DNA from: Furfurilactobacillus entadae
GTDB taxonomy: Bacteria > Bacillota > Bacilli > Lactobacillales > Lactobacillaceae
Direction of reading: 5' to 3'
Assembly: GCF_045862745.1 (NCBI RefSeq)
Contig: NZ_BQXN01000021.1
Coordinates: forward strand, 1-39,600
DNA length: 39,600 bases
Shown here: one piece after another, positions 1-7,469 of the stretch
How the letters are laid out: each line of letters opens with the position of its first letter
How positions within the stretch are numbered: position 1 is the first letter of the stretch
Notes under the pieces: model-generated
Databases searched by the model: none
What the model was told of the DNA's origin: nothing
What the model saw: the letters and a program-made list of their open reading frames with translations, nothing else
Position numbers and translations under genes: made by a program

Positions 1-277
1 ACAATCAAAATCGAATTCAAATAAAATTAGGCGGTCAATCACCACTCGATTTCGAGCGGCAATTAACTGCCTAATTAACAAAACTATTTAGTTCCAACTT
101 TTTGGGTAAACGTCATTCAATTACGCCAGGGTTGCGTCCCTTTTACTCGCTGTTTCTGTCCCTAAGTGACAAACAGGACCTTACCGTCATTCCAAAAACA
201 TTAAAACTACATGATAAAGCTGTGCATGTCACTAAATCACGTCAGCTTCCGTCGTTTCGGCGATCTAATCACCTTTC
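1..277. other. Stretch with no gene recognised
   Basis: I see no convincing gene here. A plus-strand open frame that begins with TTG near 102 and runs into the hairpin at 278-332 has no Shine-Dalgarno, an unlikely protein composition and overlaps the 3' end of the minus-strand gene, so I treat it as chance. The stretch is probably the spacer between the minus-strand gene at 331-798 and whatever lies to the left of the window. Confidence 0.5.
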
Positions 278-332
278 AAATACCGCCCAGGGGTATATAA
301 TCTACATTTCACTATACCCCCGCCCGGTATTT
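278..332. terminator. Long imperfect hairpin at the end of the 331-798 gene
   Basis: The arms AAATACCG (278-285) and CGGTATTT (325-332) pair, then a 4x4 internal loop, then GGGGTATA (290-297) pairs with TATACCCC (313-320) around a 15-base loop. The outer arm overlaps the TAA stop of the minus-strand gene. There is no clean T-run on either strand, so it could be a non-canonical terminator, an mRNA-stabilising stem or a protein-binding dyad. Confidence 0.4.
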
Positions 333-798
333 AGTCATCGTAAGTTCCCTTAACAACGAAGTATGATCCGCGGATAACCCCTGCTAACTTCGATTTCTGG
401 TGAGCGAACTTAAACTTGGTGGCTAATTCTTCTGGAACATCCATTCCATCTGACAATTTAAAACCAACCGCCCGTTTACCGTCGGCATCAAGACTATATA
501 AAACGTTCACAGACAAGCCATTTTCATAGAATACATAGGTCCACCGGGTTCTCTCAACAACAAAATCAGCGACCTCTAGTGGCTTATATGGCAGCACAAT
601 GTCACGTTCACTCAAAATGGTGGCAACACGCTGCACGAGATCTGCTCGTTCACTAGCAGGTTCCGTTTCAAACGTCAGTTTATACTTATTCCAAAAGTAC
701 CGTGCTTCATTTGCCCGTAAACCAGCTAATGCATCAGGAACCGCTGAACTTTCTAAGCCGCTTGTTGACACCGTTTTAAAGTCAATCACAGTTGACAT
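331..798 (-). CDS. Hypothetical protein (155 aa)
   Basis: I do not recognise the family. The open frame extends upstream to 855, but an ATG at 798 preceded by GAGGATG fits initiation best and gives a 155-residue soluble protein without signal peptide or membrane segment. The middle part is helical and charged; the C-terminal half is richer in aromatic and beta-type residues (WTYVFYENG, SYFVVKG). It is monocistronic on the minus strand, divergent from yaaA, and its stop codon is inside the hairpin at 278-332. Base composition matches the neighbours, so it is probably a resident lineage-specific gene. A role cannot be inferred. Confidence 0.7.
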   Translation of the reverse strand: MSTVIDFKTVSTSGLESSAVPDALAGLRANEARYFWNKYKLTFETEPASERADLVQRVATILSERDIVLPYKPLEVADFVVERTRWTYVFYENGLSVNVLYSLDADGKRAVGFKLSDGMDVPEELATKFKFAHQKSKLAGVIRGSYFVVKGTYDD

Positions 799-1008
799 GT
801 TGTCATCCTCATCATTTCGTTTAGTTTTATTTTTACTAGTAAAATCATACCACAATCGGCATTATTCACGGATAAATTGCCCTTGCAAAACCTTCATCCC
901 ACCACGGATTAATGTTACTGTGATAACACGATTTTCATTTTGCTCACTAGTGGCTTTATTCCTCATTTAAATTGAGGTAAGCCAGCGCCCATTATGGGTT
1001 CAAACGGA

Positions 1009-1024
1009 GGTTTCACGTGAAACT
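1009..1024. promoter_or_regulatory. parS: parS-like site overlapping the yaaA start
   Basis: The 16-mer GGTTTCACGTGAAACT differs from the Firmicutes parS consensus TGTTTCACGTGAAACA only at its first and last bases; the inner 14-base palindrome (1010-1023) is perfect. Its left end overlaps the last bases of the GGAGG ribosome binding site and its centre contains the GTG start codon of yaaA, so ParB occupancy could in principle affect yaaA expression. Binding is inferred from sequence only. Confidence 0.65.
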
Positions 1025-1757
1025 TATTATCTCACCCGCTAAAAAAATGACCGTTGATACCGACAGTTTTGACGTCGCATCACGACCACAACTATTACCA
1101 GAAACAACTCAGCTCCTCGCCACACTGCAACACATGAGCTATCCAGAGCTCCACGAACTGTGGCACTGTAGCGATCGGTTAGCACAACAAGCTTACCAAC
1201 AGCTTCAACGTACCACTTTAACTGACCAGTTGACCCCAGCAATCCTCGCTTACTCTGGCATTCAGTACCAGCACATGGCCCCCGGCGTTTTCACGGCGTC
1301 TGCACTGGATTACGTCCAAGAACATCTCCGGATCCTTTCGGGCTTCTACGGTGCGCTCAGGCCGTTTGACGGCATTGTCCCTTACCGTTTAGAAATGCAA
1401 GCGGCCCTACCTGTAAACGAACACCCGAATTTATACGACTTCTGGGGTGCAAAACCCAAGCAGGCCCTGCAATTACACGACGAACCCATCATTAACCTTG
1501 CGTCACAGGAGTACAGCAAGGTCATCCGCCGCCACTTACAGCCAACCGAACCCATCATCGACATTCGTTTTGGCCATGTGGTTGATGGCAAAATAAAAAC
1601 CCGGGCCACGTTTGCAAAAATGGCTCGGGGTGAGATGGTGCGCTTCCTTGCAGAAAACAAGATCACCCAATTGGACGATCTTAAACAATTTTCTTGGTCA
1701 AACTACCACTTTGTTGCGCAAGAATCCTCCGCAACAACATTTGTCTTCCTTCATTAA
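1017..1757 (+). CDS. yaaA: YaaA family peroxide stress response protein
   Basis: The 246-residue protein has the whole UPF0246/YaaA (DUF328) pattern: an N-terminal IISPAKKM motif, a central YSGIQYQ and LSGFYG region, the LYDFWG motif, and a C-terminal KMARGEMVRF stretch. In E. coli YaaA limits intracellular free iron and oxidative DNA damage during peroxide stress and binds DNA; that role is transferred here by family. Length is typical (about 245-258). It starts with GTG at 1017, seven bases after a GGAGG, and this start lies inside a parS-like palindrome. Its TAA overlaps the TAA of the convergent GTPase gene in the shared TTAA at 1754-1757, leaving no room for a terminator. Confidence 0.93.
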   Translation: MKLIISPAKKMTVDTDSFDVASRPQLLPETTQLLATLQHMSYPELHELWHCSDRLAQQAYQQLQRTTLTDQLTPAILAYSGIQYQHMAPGVFTASALDYVQEHLRILSGFYGALRPFDGIVPYRLEMQAALPVNEHPNLYDFWGAKPKQALQLHDEPIINLASQEYSKVIRRHLQPTEPIIDIRFGHVVDGKIKTRATFAKMARGEMVRFLAENKITQLDDLKQFSWSNYHFVAQESSATTFVFLH

Positions 1758-3691
1758 CGCACTGTGCGATACCCAACGTGGGCGGCGGTTGGTACCTGAT
1801 CCCAGGCGACCGGGTAGCCAGCGCCATGCGCACAGAACACTGAATCCGGCGTGTTATCTAGGTCACTTACCGGCTGATAATCAGCAGCCTCGATGACTTC
1901 TTGCGCGTTATGACACGGTCGGTACCCGGCAACAACACAGTCGAGTTGCCCCGTCCCATGCGTATAGGACTGCACGTCTCTGGCGTAATCCTGCATGGTT
2001 GCAACCGGAGCGGTCCCCGTTAGGAGCGTTTGTTCACCCACCGTTTCAGGCGTTGTAAACGTCCCGTTCATTCGCTGAATGTCATTCATGGCGCGCCCAA
2101 CATTGTCCTGGTTCACCGTTAGTCGAAAATGGTACCACGGTTCAAGTAACTGATTACCTCCCGTCGCGCGTTTCATCATTAAGCCTTGGCGAACTGCACG
2201 CCAGGTGGCCTCACGAAAATCACCACCGACTGAGTGAACGGTACTTGCCCGCCCATTGATTAGCGTGATCTTCACGTCTGTTAGTGGCGCCCCGACAAGC
2301 ACGCCACGATGTTCCTTCGCATCAAGGCTCGTTAAAACCTGGTGTTGCCAGTTTTTACCCAGCACATCCACCGGGCAGTCCGTCGCAAACGTCAGCCCAC
2401 TTCCTGGTTCTCCTGGCGCCATTAATAGGTGAACTTCCGCATAATGCCGGAGCGGTTCAAAGTGACCCACCCCTTCAACTGGTTGGGTCAGCGTTTCACG
2501 GTAAAGAATGCTCCCTTCACCAAAATTAACGGTCAGTCCAAAGCGTAGTCGCAGTTGTTCCTGAAGAACTTCCAGCTGAATCGGCCCCATGAGTTGGACC
2601 CGAATCTCTTGAACCTGTTCAGCCCACGTCACGTGCAATTGTGGGTCCTCATCTTCTAGTTGGCGCAACGCCGTAAGGTACGGATGGGCATCTTGTCCAT
2701 CCAGTTGAACTGCGTAGTCCAAAACAGGTTGTAGAACTGCCGTGGGGCTGTCTGGTGTTGTTCCTAAACCTTGACCTGGATAAGTGTCGTTCAACCCAAC
2801 GATGGCCCCCACACGTCCTGCCGTTAGCTCAGGGACCATGGTACTCTTGGCCCCGTTATAAACGAGCAGTTGATCCGCCTTTTGGTCCGGTAAAACGGTT
2901 GCCTTTGTCGCTAATGAACCACCCGTGACGCGAACCCACGTTAACCGATCGTTCCGGTCGTTATGTGAAATCTTGAAAACACGCGCACCAAATTCGGCCT
3001 CCACTGGTGTTTCAACCGTCCACCGGTTCAATCCAGCTAATAGTTCTGGCACACCGGTCATTTTTAACCCCGCACCAAAGTAACACGGAAAGACATCCCG
3101 TTGCCGGATGAGACGTTGGATCGTTTTATCTGCGAGCACACCGGTTGTCATTAATTCATCAAGAGCCGGTTCATCCTGCATCGCGATGGCTTCTGCCGTT
3201 TCTTCAGGAAGCGCCCCCGTCCAATCAAACGGCACACAGCCATCGCTCAGGGTCGTTTGAAGCTGGTCAATTAGGGCGTTTTTCTCCACACCCACGGCAT
3301 CCATCTTGTTCACAAAGATCACCGTGGGTACGTCATAATGTTGCAACAACTGCCACAACGTTTGCGTATATCCTTGCACCCCATCCGGCGCCGAAACCAC
3401 CAAAATTGCGTAGTCTAAGACCGGTAAAATTTGTTCCATTTGGGCGGCAAAATCGACGTGACCCGGTGTGTCCAACAACGTCAATTCGAGGTCGTCAAAC
3501 TGAACCTGAGCTTGATGAGAAAAAATCGTGATGCCCCGCTTCTTTTCAAGTGCATCCGGGTCTAAAAAGGCATCGCCATTGTCGACACGCCCTAACGTTC
3601 TAACCGTTCCCGTCTGGTACAGCATCGCCTCTGATAACGTCGTCTTTCCCGCGTCCACGTGGGCCACAATTCCGGCAACAATGTGTTTCAA
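1754..3691 (-). CDS. TetM/TetO-like ribosomal protection GTPase (EF-G paralogue)
   Basis: A 645-residue translational GTPase. The G domain is complete: P-loop AHVDAGKTT (residues 10-18), switch RGITI (52-56), DTPGH (74-78) and NKMD (128-131), followed by domains II-V as in EF-G and tetracycline ribosomal protection proteins; the C-terminal SVFCAHGAGY motif is typical of the TetM-like group. Length (TetM is 639) agrees. I chose TTG at 3691 because it has GGGAGG eight bases upstream and the G-domain signature begins at once; the longer frame to 3784 adds an implausible basic tail inside merR. Chromosomal members of this group in lactobacilli need not confer tetracycline resistance, so I do not claim it. 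It follows merR by 25 bases in one operon, and overlaps the convergent yaaA stop. Confidence 0.85.
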   Translation of the reverse strand: MKHIVAGIVAHVDAGKTTLSEAMLYQTGTVRTLGRVDNGDAFLDPDALEKKRGITIFSHQAQVQFDDLELTLLDTPGHVDFAAQMEQILPVLDYAILVVSAPDGVQGYTQTLWQLLQHYDVPTVIFVNKMDAVGVEKNALIDQLQTTLSDGCVPFDWTGALPEETAEAIAMQDEPALDELMTTGVLADKTIQRLIRQRDVFPCYFGAGLKMTGVPELLAGLNRWTVETPVEAEFGARVFKISHNDRNDRLTWVRVTGGSLATKATVLPDQKADQLLVYNGAKSTMVPELTAGRVGAIVGLNDTYPGQGLGTTPDSPTAVLQPVLDYAVQLDGQDAHPYLTALRQLEDEDPQLHVTWAEQVQEIRVQLMGPIQLEVLQEQLRLRFGLTVNFGEGSILYRETLTQPVEGVGHFEPLRHYAEVHLLMAPGEPGSGLTFATDCPVDVLGKNWQHQVLTSLDAKEHRGVLVGAPLTDVKITLINGRASTVHSVGGDFREATWRAVRQGLMMKRATGGNQLLEPWYHFRLTVNQDNVGRAMNDIQRMNGTFTTPETVGEQTLLTGTAPVATMQDYARDVQSYTHGTGQLDCVVAGYRPCHNAQEVIEAADYQPVSDLDNTPDSVFCAHGAGYPVAWDQVPTAAHVGYRTVR

Positions 3692-3716
3692 ATGAAGATC
3701 CTCCCGTTCGTTTGAC

Positions 3717-4079
3717 CTACTCAATTTCTTTGAGCAACTCGATCTTAACGTCCAACGTGCGACTGACTTCCTGAAGGGCCGCAATTTTGTCGTTCACTTC
3801 TGTCTGATATTTTTCCATAAACAGGCGCCGTTCATGATACGTCGTTGACAACCCACCGTTTGCGTCAATAAACTGGTGCATTTCAACGATCGACACCCCT
3901 AACTGCCGCAGATAGCCAACCAATTTTAACCATTCAATATCTTGTTTTGTGTACTGCCGATAACCATATTGATCACGTTTAATGGGCGTGACTAACCCCT
4001 GCTTCTCATAAAAACGCAACGTGTCAATGCTTAGGCCCGTTTGTTCAGCAGCCACCTTGCTTAAATAAGTCTCTGTCAT
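3717..4079 (-). CDS. MerR family transcriptional regulator
   Basis: A 120-residue regulator with an N-terminal MerR helix-turn-helix (GLSIDTLRFYEKQGLVTP), the wing region (YGYRQYTKQDIEWL) and a C-terminal coiled coil with no cysteines, so it is not a metal sensor of the classic type; it resembles the short MerR proteins paired with oxidoreductases. I start it at ATG 4079; a TTG at 4088 is the alternative. No Shine-Dalgarno is visible, and the promoter at 4087-4115 would give a leader of about five bases, so the message may be leaderless. It lies upstream of the GTPase gene and is divergent from the SDR gene at 4167, with a shared operator between. Confidence 0.88.
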   Translation of the reverse strand: MTETYLSKVAAEQTGLSIDTLRFYEKQGLVTPIKRDQYGYRQYTKQDIEWLKLVGYLRQLGVSIVEMHQFIDANGGLSTTYHERRLFMEKYQTEVNDKIAALQEVSRTLDVKIELLKEIE

Positions 4080-4086
4080 AATGTGC

Positions 4087-4131
4087 AATATACCATAAAC
4101 TTGCTATGGAGTTAACTCGATAGTGTACGGT
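4087..4131. promoter_or_regulatory. Divergent MerR-type promoter with central GAGTTAACTC operator
   Basis: For merR (minus): -35 TTAACT (4115-4110), 17-base spacer, -10 TATATT (4092-4087). For the SDR (plus): -35 TTGCTA (4101-4106) and a poor -10 TACGGT (4126-4131) spaced 19 bases, the over-long spacing MerR activators correct by twisting DNA. The perfect 10-base palindrome GAGTTAACTC (4109-4118) lies between the plus-strand elements and over the merR -35, so binding would repress merR and activate the SDR. Confidence 0.6.
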
Positions 4132-4166
4132 TATCCCATTCTTTTTCATGAATGGAGTTAACCAAC

Positions 4167-5000
4167 ATGTCTCTCAATAATCAACCATTAACGGTTTTGG
4201 TCACCGGCGGCACTTCTGGCGTCGGTCGCCAAACGGCAAAAGATCTCGCACGCCGCGGTGTTCACGTTGTTTTAGTCAGTCGTGATCGACAGTGTGGTCT
4301 CAAAACCGCCGCGACGTTTGGACATTCAAACGTTGAGGTCTTGGTTGCCGACCTGACCTCACAAGATAGCGTCAATCAACTCATCGAAACCTGTCATAAT
4401 CATTTTGATCACCTAGACGGCCTCGTCAACGCGGCCGGTGGCGTTTCTCCACACCTCGTTAAAACTGCCGATGGGCTTGACCAAAATCTCGCCCTAAACT
4501 ACACGGCATCCTACCAATTAACAACCGGCCTTCTTGATCTCCTAATAGCAGCCCCTCAAGGACGGGTTATTACGGTGGCAGCGTTGCCTGCCATCATCCG
4601 TTTAGCACCCGTTATGCTGCCAACGCTAACGCCACGGACGCCCTATAAAGCGAGCCGGGTCCTCAGTGAAACACTAAGTGCCCGAATTTTGGCCACTCTG
4701 TGGTTTGCCGACCGTTTTTCACATACAAACGTGACCTTTAACCTCTTTCATCCCGGGAGCGTTCCTGAATCACATTTCGGTGACACCACTTCACCTGTCA
4801 CCCGGATAATGGGCCGTTTACTCGCAAAATTATCAGCTAAAAATACTGAGATTGGCGCGCGGTTGATGATAGCGCCACAAATCAATCGCGTTAGCGGGGT
4901 ACTATTCGAGGAACACATGAGACAAATTACCTTACCTAAAAAATATAGTGCGTCTAATGTTGCTAAAGTGATGTACATCACCCATCAGCTACTTGATTAA
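4167..5000 (+). CDS. Short-chain dehydrogenase/reductase family protein with altered active site
   Basis: A 277-residue Rossmann-fold protein. The dinucleotide-binding motif TGGTSGVG (residues 13-20), the ADL acidic pocket (61-63) and the NAAGG motif (88-92) are intact. The catalytic YxxxK is changed: Tyr160 is followed by Arg164 instead of Lys, and the usual Ser before it is replaced by Ala (VAAL, 137-140). Either this is a divergent but active enzyme or an NAD(P)-binding protein without normal SDR chemistry. The start at 4167 is chosen because GGAG lies nine bases upstream; the earlier ATG at 4152 has none. It is controlled from the MerR-type promoter at 4101-4131 and ends in the strong terminator at 5006-5051. 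It resembles the SDR at 16390-17151. Confidence 0.82.
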   Translation: MSLNNQPLTVLVTGGTSGVGRQTAKDLARRGVHVVLVSRDRQCGLKTAATFGHSNVEVLVADLTSQDSVNQLIETCHNHFDHLDGLVNAAGGVSPHLVKTADGLDQNLALNYTASYQLTTGLLDLLIAAPQGRVITVAALPAIIRLAPVMLPTLTPRTPYKASRVLSETLSARILATLWFADRFSHTNVTFNLFHPGSVPESHFGDTTSPVTRIMGRLLAKLSAKNTEIGARLMIAPQINRVSGVLFEEHMRQITLPKKYSASNVAKVMYITHQLLD

Positions 5001-5005
5001 TCACA

Positions 5006-5051
5006 AAAAGTGCCACCCGTTGTTTCACATGAAACAACGGGTGGCACTTTT
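5006..5051. terminator. Bidirectional intrinsic terminator with a parS-like apex
   Basis: The arms AAAAGTGCCACCCGTTG and CAACGGGTGGCACTTTT are perfectly complementary and flank the TTTCACATGAAA palindrome, so the whole 46 bases form one long stem. A-run and T-run on both sides let it end both the plus-strand SDR and the minus-strand acetyltransferase gene. Confidence 0.93.
5021..5036. promoter_or_regulatory. parS: parS-like palindrome in a terminator
   Basis: TGTTTCACATGAAACA matches parS at 15 of 16 positions, but the mismatch is in the central CACGTG (G to A), which breaks the CG step. It may be a weak or decayed ParB site, or simply the terminator apex. Confidence 0.4.
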
Positions 5052-5059
5052 AACATCAC

Positions 5060-5590
5060 TTATTTGGTTGTTGCTTCGTACCGGGCAATCACGTCATTGC
5101 AAGCTGCAACGATGTCCTCGCCGTTTGGCATGTCCTTATAGAACACCGGTGCGTGATCAACGTCACGGGGTTTAAACTTGTTAACGCCGTAAGCAATACT
5201 GTTAGCCGGCACATCCTTTGTGATGATTGCACCAGCACCAATCAGCGAATCATCACCCACGATGATGGGGCCAACAACCTTGGCGCCGTCAGCAACAACC
5301 ACGTTCTTCCCGAGAACGGGACTGCCAAGGTTCTCCCACCGTTGGGTCGCCTTATTGTAGGTCTGGTTAGCACCGATCGTGACGTTTTGAAAGATCACAA
5401 CGCCCGCAGATAGTTTAGCGGCTGCGATCGTGCAGCCCTTTCCGTTGTGTGCAAACTGGACGCTTTCATCCACCTGAACACAGTTGATTTCGCAGTTATA
5501 TTGTTGTTGCAGTTGTTCAGCCGCAAGTGCACGGGCGGCCGCATCTTCTGAAAAGCAGTTTAGGTTAAATAGTGTTTTAAAATGAGTCAT
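5060..5590 (-). CDS. Hexapeptide-repeat O-acetyltransferase (serine acetyltransferase-like)
   Basis: A 176-residue protein whose residues from about 60 to 150 form a left-handed beta-helix of hexapeptide repeats (CTIAAAKLSAGVVI, NVTIGAN, PVLGKNVVVADGAKV, GDDSLIGAGAIITKDVP). This is the LbH fold of acyl-CoA dependent acetyltransferases, closest in pattern to the short CysE-like serine acetyltransferases, with an extended loop (QTYNKATQRWEN) inside the helix. The acceptor substrate cannot be named; no cysK-type gene is adjacent. Its ATG is two bases after the stop of the quinone reductase and its GGAGG is inside the end of that gene, so the two are translationally linked. Confidence 0.8.
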   Translation of the reverse strand: MTHFKTLFNLNCFSEDAAARALAAEQLQQQYNCEINCVQVDESVQFAHNGKGCTIAAAKLSAGVVIFQNVTIGANQTYNKATQRWENLGSPVLGKNVVVADGAKVVGPIIVGDDSLIGAGAIITKDVPANSIAYGVNKFKPRDVDHAPVFYKDMPNGEDIVAACNDVIARYEATTK

Positions 5591-5592
5591 AA

Positions 5593-6507
5593 TTAGTCCT
5601 CCGTAAGATTGAATTGTGCCAGCACGCGGCCACGGCTGTGTGCTTCTTTAGCATAGTGTTGAGCGGTCTTGATCTCAGTTACTGGAAAAACACGATCAAT
5701 CGGTGCCACCAATTCGCCGGTCGCCAACTGATCAATAAAGTGCCGGTATACCGCTGCATCAAAGTCTTCGTGAACAAACTTGAAGGCGCCTGCGGTTGAA
5801 AATTGTTGTAGCGCAATGGAAACAATTTCGGCTTCTGGTAATTGCATCAATAGCTGGTTCAATAATGCCGTGCTCCCCGCAATGTCGATGATTAAACAAC
5901 GTCCAGATAATGCTGGTAACGTTTCCGTCGTATAGGCCGTCACGTCTGGTAATTGTTTATTAAAGTAGGCCGTGCTGGCTTCTGAAACAATCGGCCATAC
6001 CGGCCGCGCTTCATCATGAAGCATCTGGAGCAAGTACAGCCCAATAACTGAGTTAGCACCAGTGATCACGATGTTTGTTGCCTGACTTTGCTTGATTTCA
6101 GTCAGTAACCGCAGCGCGGTTCCTGGGCCAGCCGTTAGTGCCGCCGCACTTTTATTATCGACAGTTTCTGGTAGTGGAAAGATAAAATCAGGGTTTGTCG
6201 AGCTCACGTACTGGCTGTAAGAGCCCGCCGGATTCATCACTAACACCCGCCGATCCAGCAAGGCCTGGTCACGGTCAGCACCAACTTCCACGATGCGACC
6301 AACGCCACCGATTCCAATGACCCGTGGTAACGCCGCCAACTGTTCGTGCGTTGCGTGCGGATCAGACTCCCGTTTCCAATCGGTTGGGACCACCGGTAAA
6401 ACATCCATTGCGATCATCACACTGGCTGGTGTTACCTCAGGAACAGATTGTTGCCGAAGTTCAAGCCCATCGATGCCGTTAAAGTTAGTTTGCATAATTG
6501 ATAGCAT
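5593..6507 (-). CDS. Zinc-independent MDR family NAD(P)H:quinone/alkene reductase
   Basis: A 304-residue medium-chain dehydrogenase/reductase. The N-terminal GroES-like part shows the VVPTDWKRE and GVGRIVEVGAD motifs and no catalytic zinc cysteines; the Rossmann part has NIVITGANSVIGLYLLQ (about residues 153-169) in place of the usual AxxGxxG. This fits the quinone oxidoreductase/enoyl reductase-like group that uses NADPH. The start at 6507 places AGGAG eight bases upstream; ATG 6513 is too close to it. It forms a two-gene operon with the acetyltransferase and is divergent from a TetR regulator at 6691, its likely controller. Substrate unknown. Confidence 0.82.
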   Translation of the reverse strand: MLSIMQTNFNGIDGLELRQQSVPEVTPASVMIAMDVLPVVPTDWKRESDPHATHEQLAALPRVIGIGGVGRIVEVGADRDQALLDRRVLVMNPAGSYSQYVSSTNPDFIFPLPETVDNKSAAALTAGPGTALRLLTEIKQSQATNIVITGANSVIGLYLLQMLHDEARPVWPIVSEASTAYFNKQLPDVTAYTTETLPALSGRCLIIDIAGSTALLNQLLMQLPEAEIVSIALQQFSTAGAFKFVHEDFDAAVYRHFIDQLATGELVAPIDRVFPVTEIKTAQHYAKEAHSRGRVLAQFNLTED

Positions 6508-6536
6508 GCTCATCACTCCTTTGTGAATTGTCCGTT

Positions 6537-6558
6537 CAACGTTTTTAGTAACACGTTG
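6537..6558. promoter_or_regulatory. Candidate operator upstream of the quinone reductase
   Basis: CAACGT and ACGTTG form an inverted repeat separated by 10 bases in the intergenic region between the reductase and the divergent TetR gene. The position suits a TetR operator, but the arms are short. Confidence 0.3.
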
Positions 6559-6690
6559 TATCTATATTTCACAGAATACACGTATTTTTAAATAAATCAA
6601 CCATTTTAATTACATTTTGTTTCTAAAAATGAAAATTGTGGTTCAGCAATGCTATACTTAACCCAATTAAACTCATAAGTGAGGCGCACC

Positions 6691-7281
6691 ATGACCGAAA
6701 AAAAAAGAGCCCCGCGGAAGACTAACCGGGAACTCACCGAGACAATTTTTAAAACGACAACGGCAATTTTAGAAAACGAGGGCTACGAAAACGTCACCTT
6801 CAATAATGTCGCTCGTCAATCTGGCGTTGGCCGCCCTGTTTTATACCGGCGGTGGCAGACACCGTTTGAACTCCTCCTTGACGCTGAGGACTACTTTGAC
6901 GATCAGGACGTTGATTCATTTGAGGACATTGATTTTTCTGGGCACTCATTACGAGAAAACATCATCAATAGTCTTGCCCACTTCGACAGCACCCGTCCGT
7001 TTATGCGTGCCGTCCTCATCGAATTGGGAAAGGATAACCCTGTCGTCAACCAGTACTTTAACGATCTCCATCAGCAGCAATTAACGATCATGAACGGCAT
7101 GCTTCATCAGGCAATAGCGGATGGTGAAATCAGCACTCCCGTCACAGAGACCGTTAAATTACTGCCGTTTAACATGCTTCTTTATCAAGCCATGGTGAAT
7201 CAGGACGGGCTGTCGCTCACCTACATCACGGAGTTAGTGGACACGGTTGTTTTACCAGCAATCATGGCGCAACAAGAATAG
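6691..7281 (+). CDS. TetR/AcrR family transcriptional regulator
   Basis: A 196-residue protein with an N-terminal TetR_N helix-turn-helix (about residues 12-58; VTFNNVARQSGVGRPVLYRRW is the recognition part) and an all-helical ligand-binding domain with an acidic stretch at about 65-85. I use ATG 6691, six bases after GAGG, over the GTG at 6679. It is divergent from the reductase/acetyltransferase operon and probably represses it. A Pribnow box TATACT lies about 40 bases upstream. It ends in the terminator at 7296-7340. Confidence 0.88.
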   Translation: MTEKKRAPRKTNRELTETIFKTTTAILENEGYENVTFNNVARQSGVGRPVLYRRWQTPFELLLDAEDYFDDQDVDSFEDIDFSGHSLRENIINSLAHFDSTRPFMRAVLIELGKDNPVVNQYFNDLHQQQLTIMNGMLHQAIADGEISTPVTETVKLLPFNMLLYQAMVNQDGLSLTYITELVDTVVLPAIMAQQE

Positions 7282-7295
7282 GACATGCTGAAACA

Positions 7296-7340
7296 TTTAA
7301 AAGTGGTGCCATTCATATTCTGAATGACACCACTTTTAAA
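7296..7340. terminator. Intrinsic terminator after the TetR gene
   Basis: Arms TTTAAAAGTGGTG and CACCACTTTTAAA continue, after a one-base mismatch, into CATTCA/TGAATG around a TATTC loop. It is AT-flanked on both sides and so can act in both directions. Confidence 0.9.
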
Positions 7341-7469
7341 TTTGCTAACTTTCTAAATAAACATATTAATTTAGTGACTCTTCCTTTAAAGAATAATTAT
7401 CGGGCAAACACGCTTTCATAGGCGAAAGTGTTACGATTAAAATATTAATTAAAAAGGAAATTGCAGTCT

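Noticed and set aside
102..353. Open frame of 83 codons at the left edge
   Set aside because: TTG start without Shine-Dalgarno, unlikely composition, overlap with the hairpin and with the end of the minus-strand gene.
1754..3691. Tetracycline resistance call for the TetM-like gene
   Set aside because: Resident EF-G-like paralogues share the motifs; sequence alone does not show resistance.
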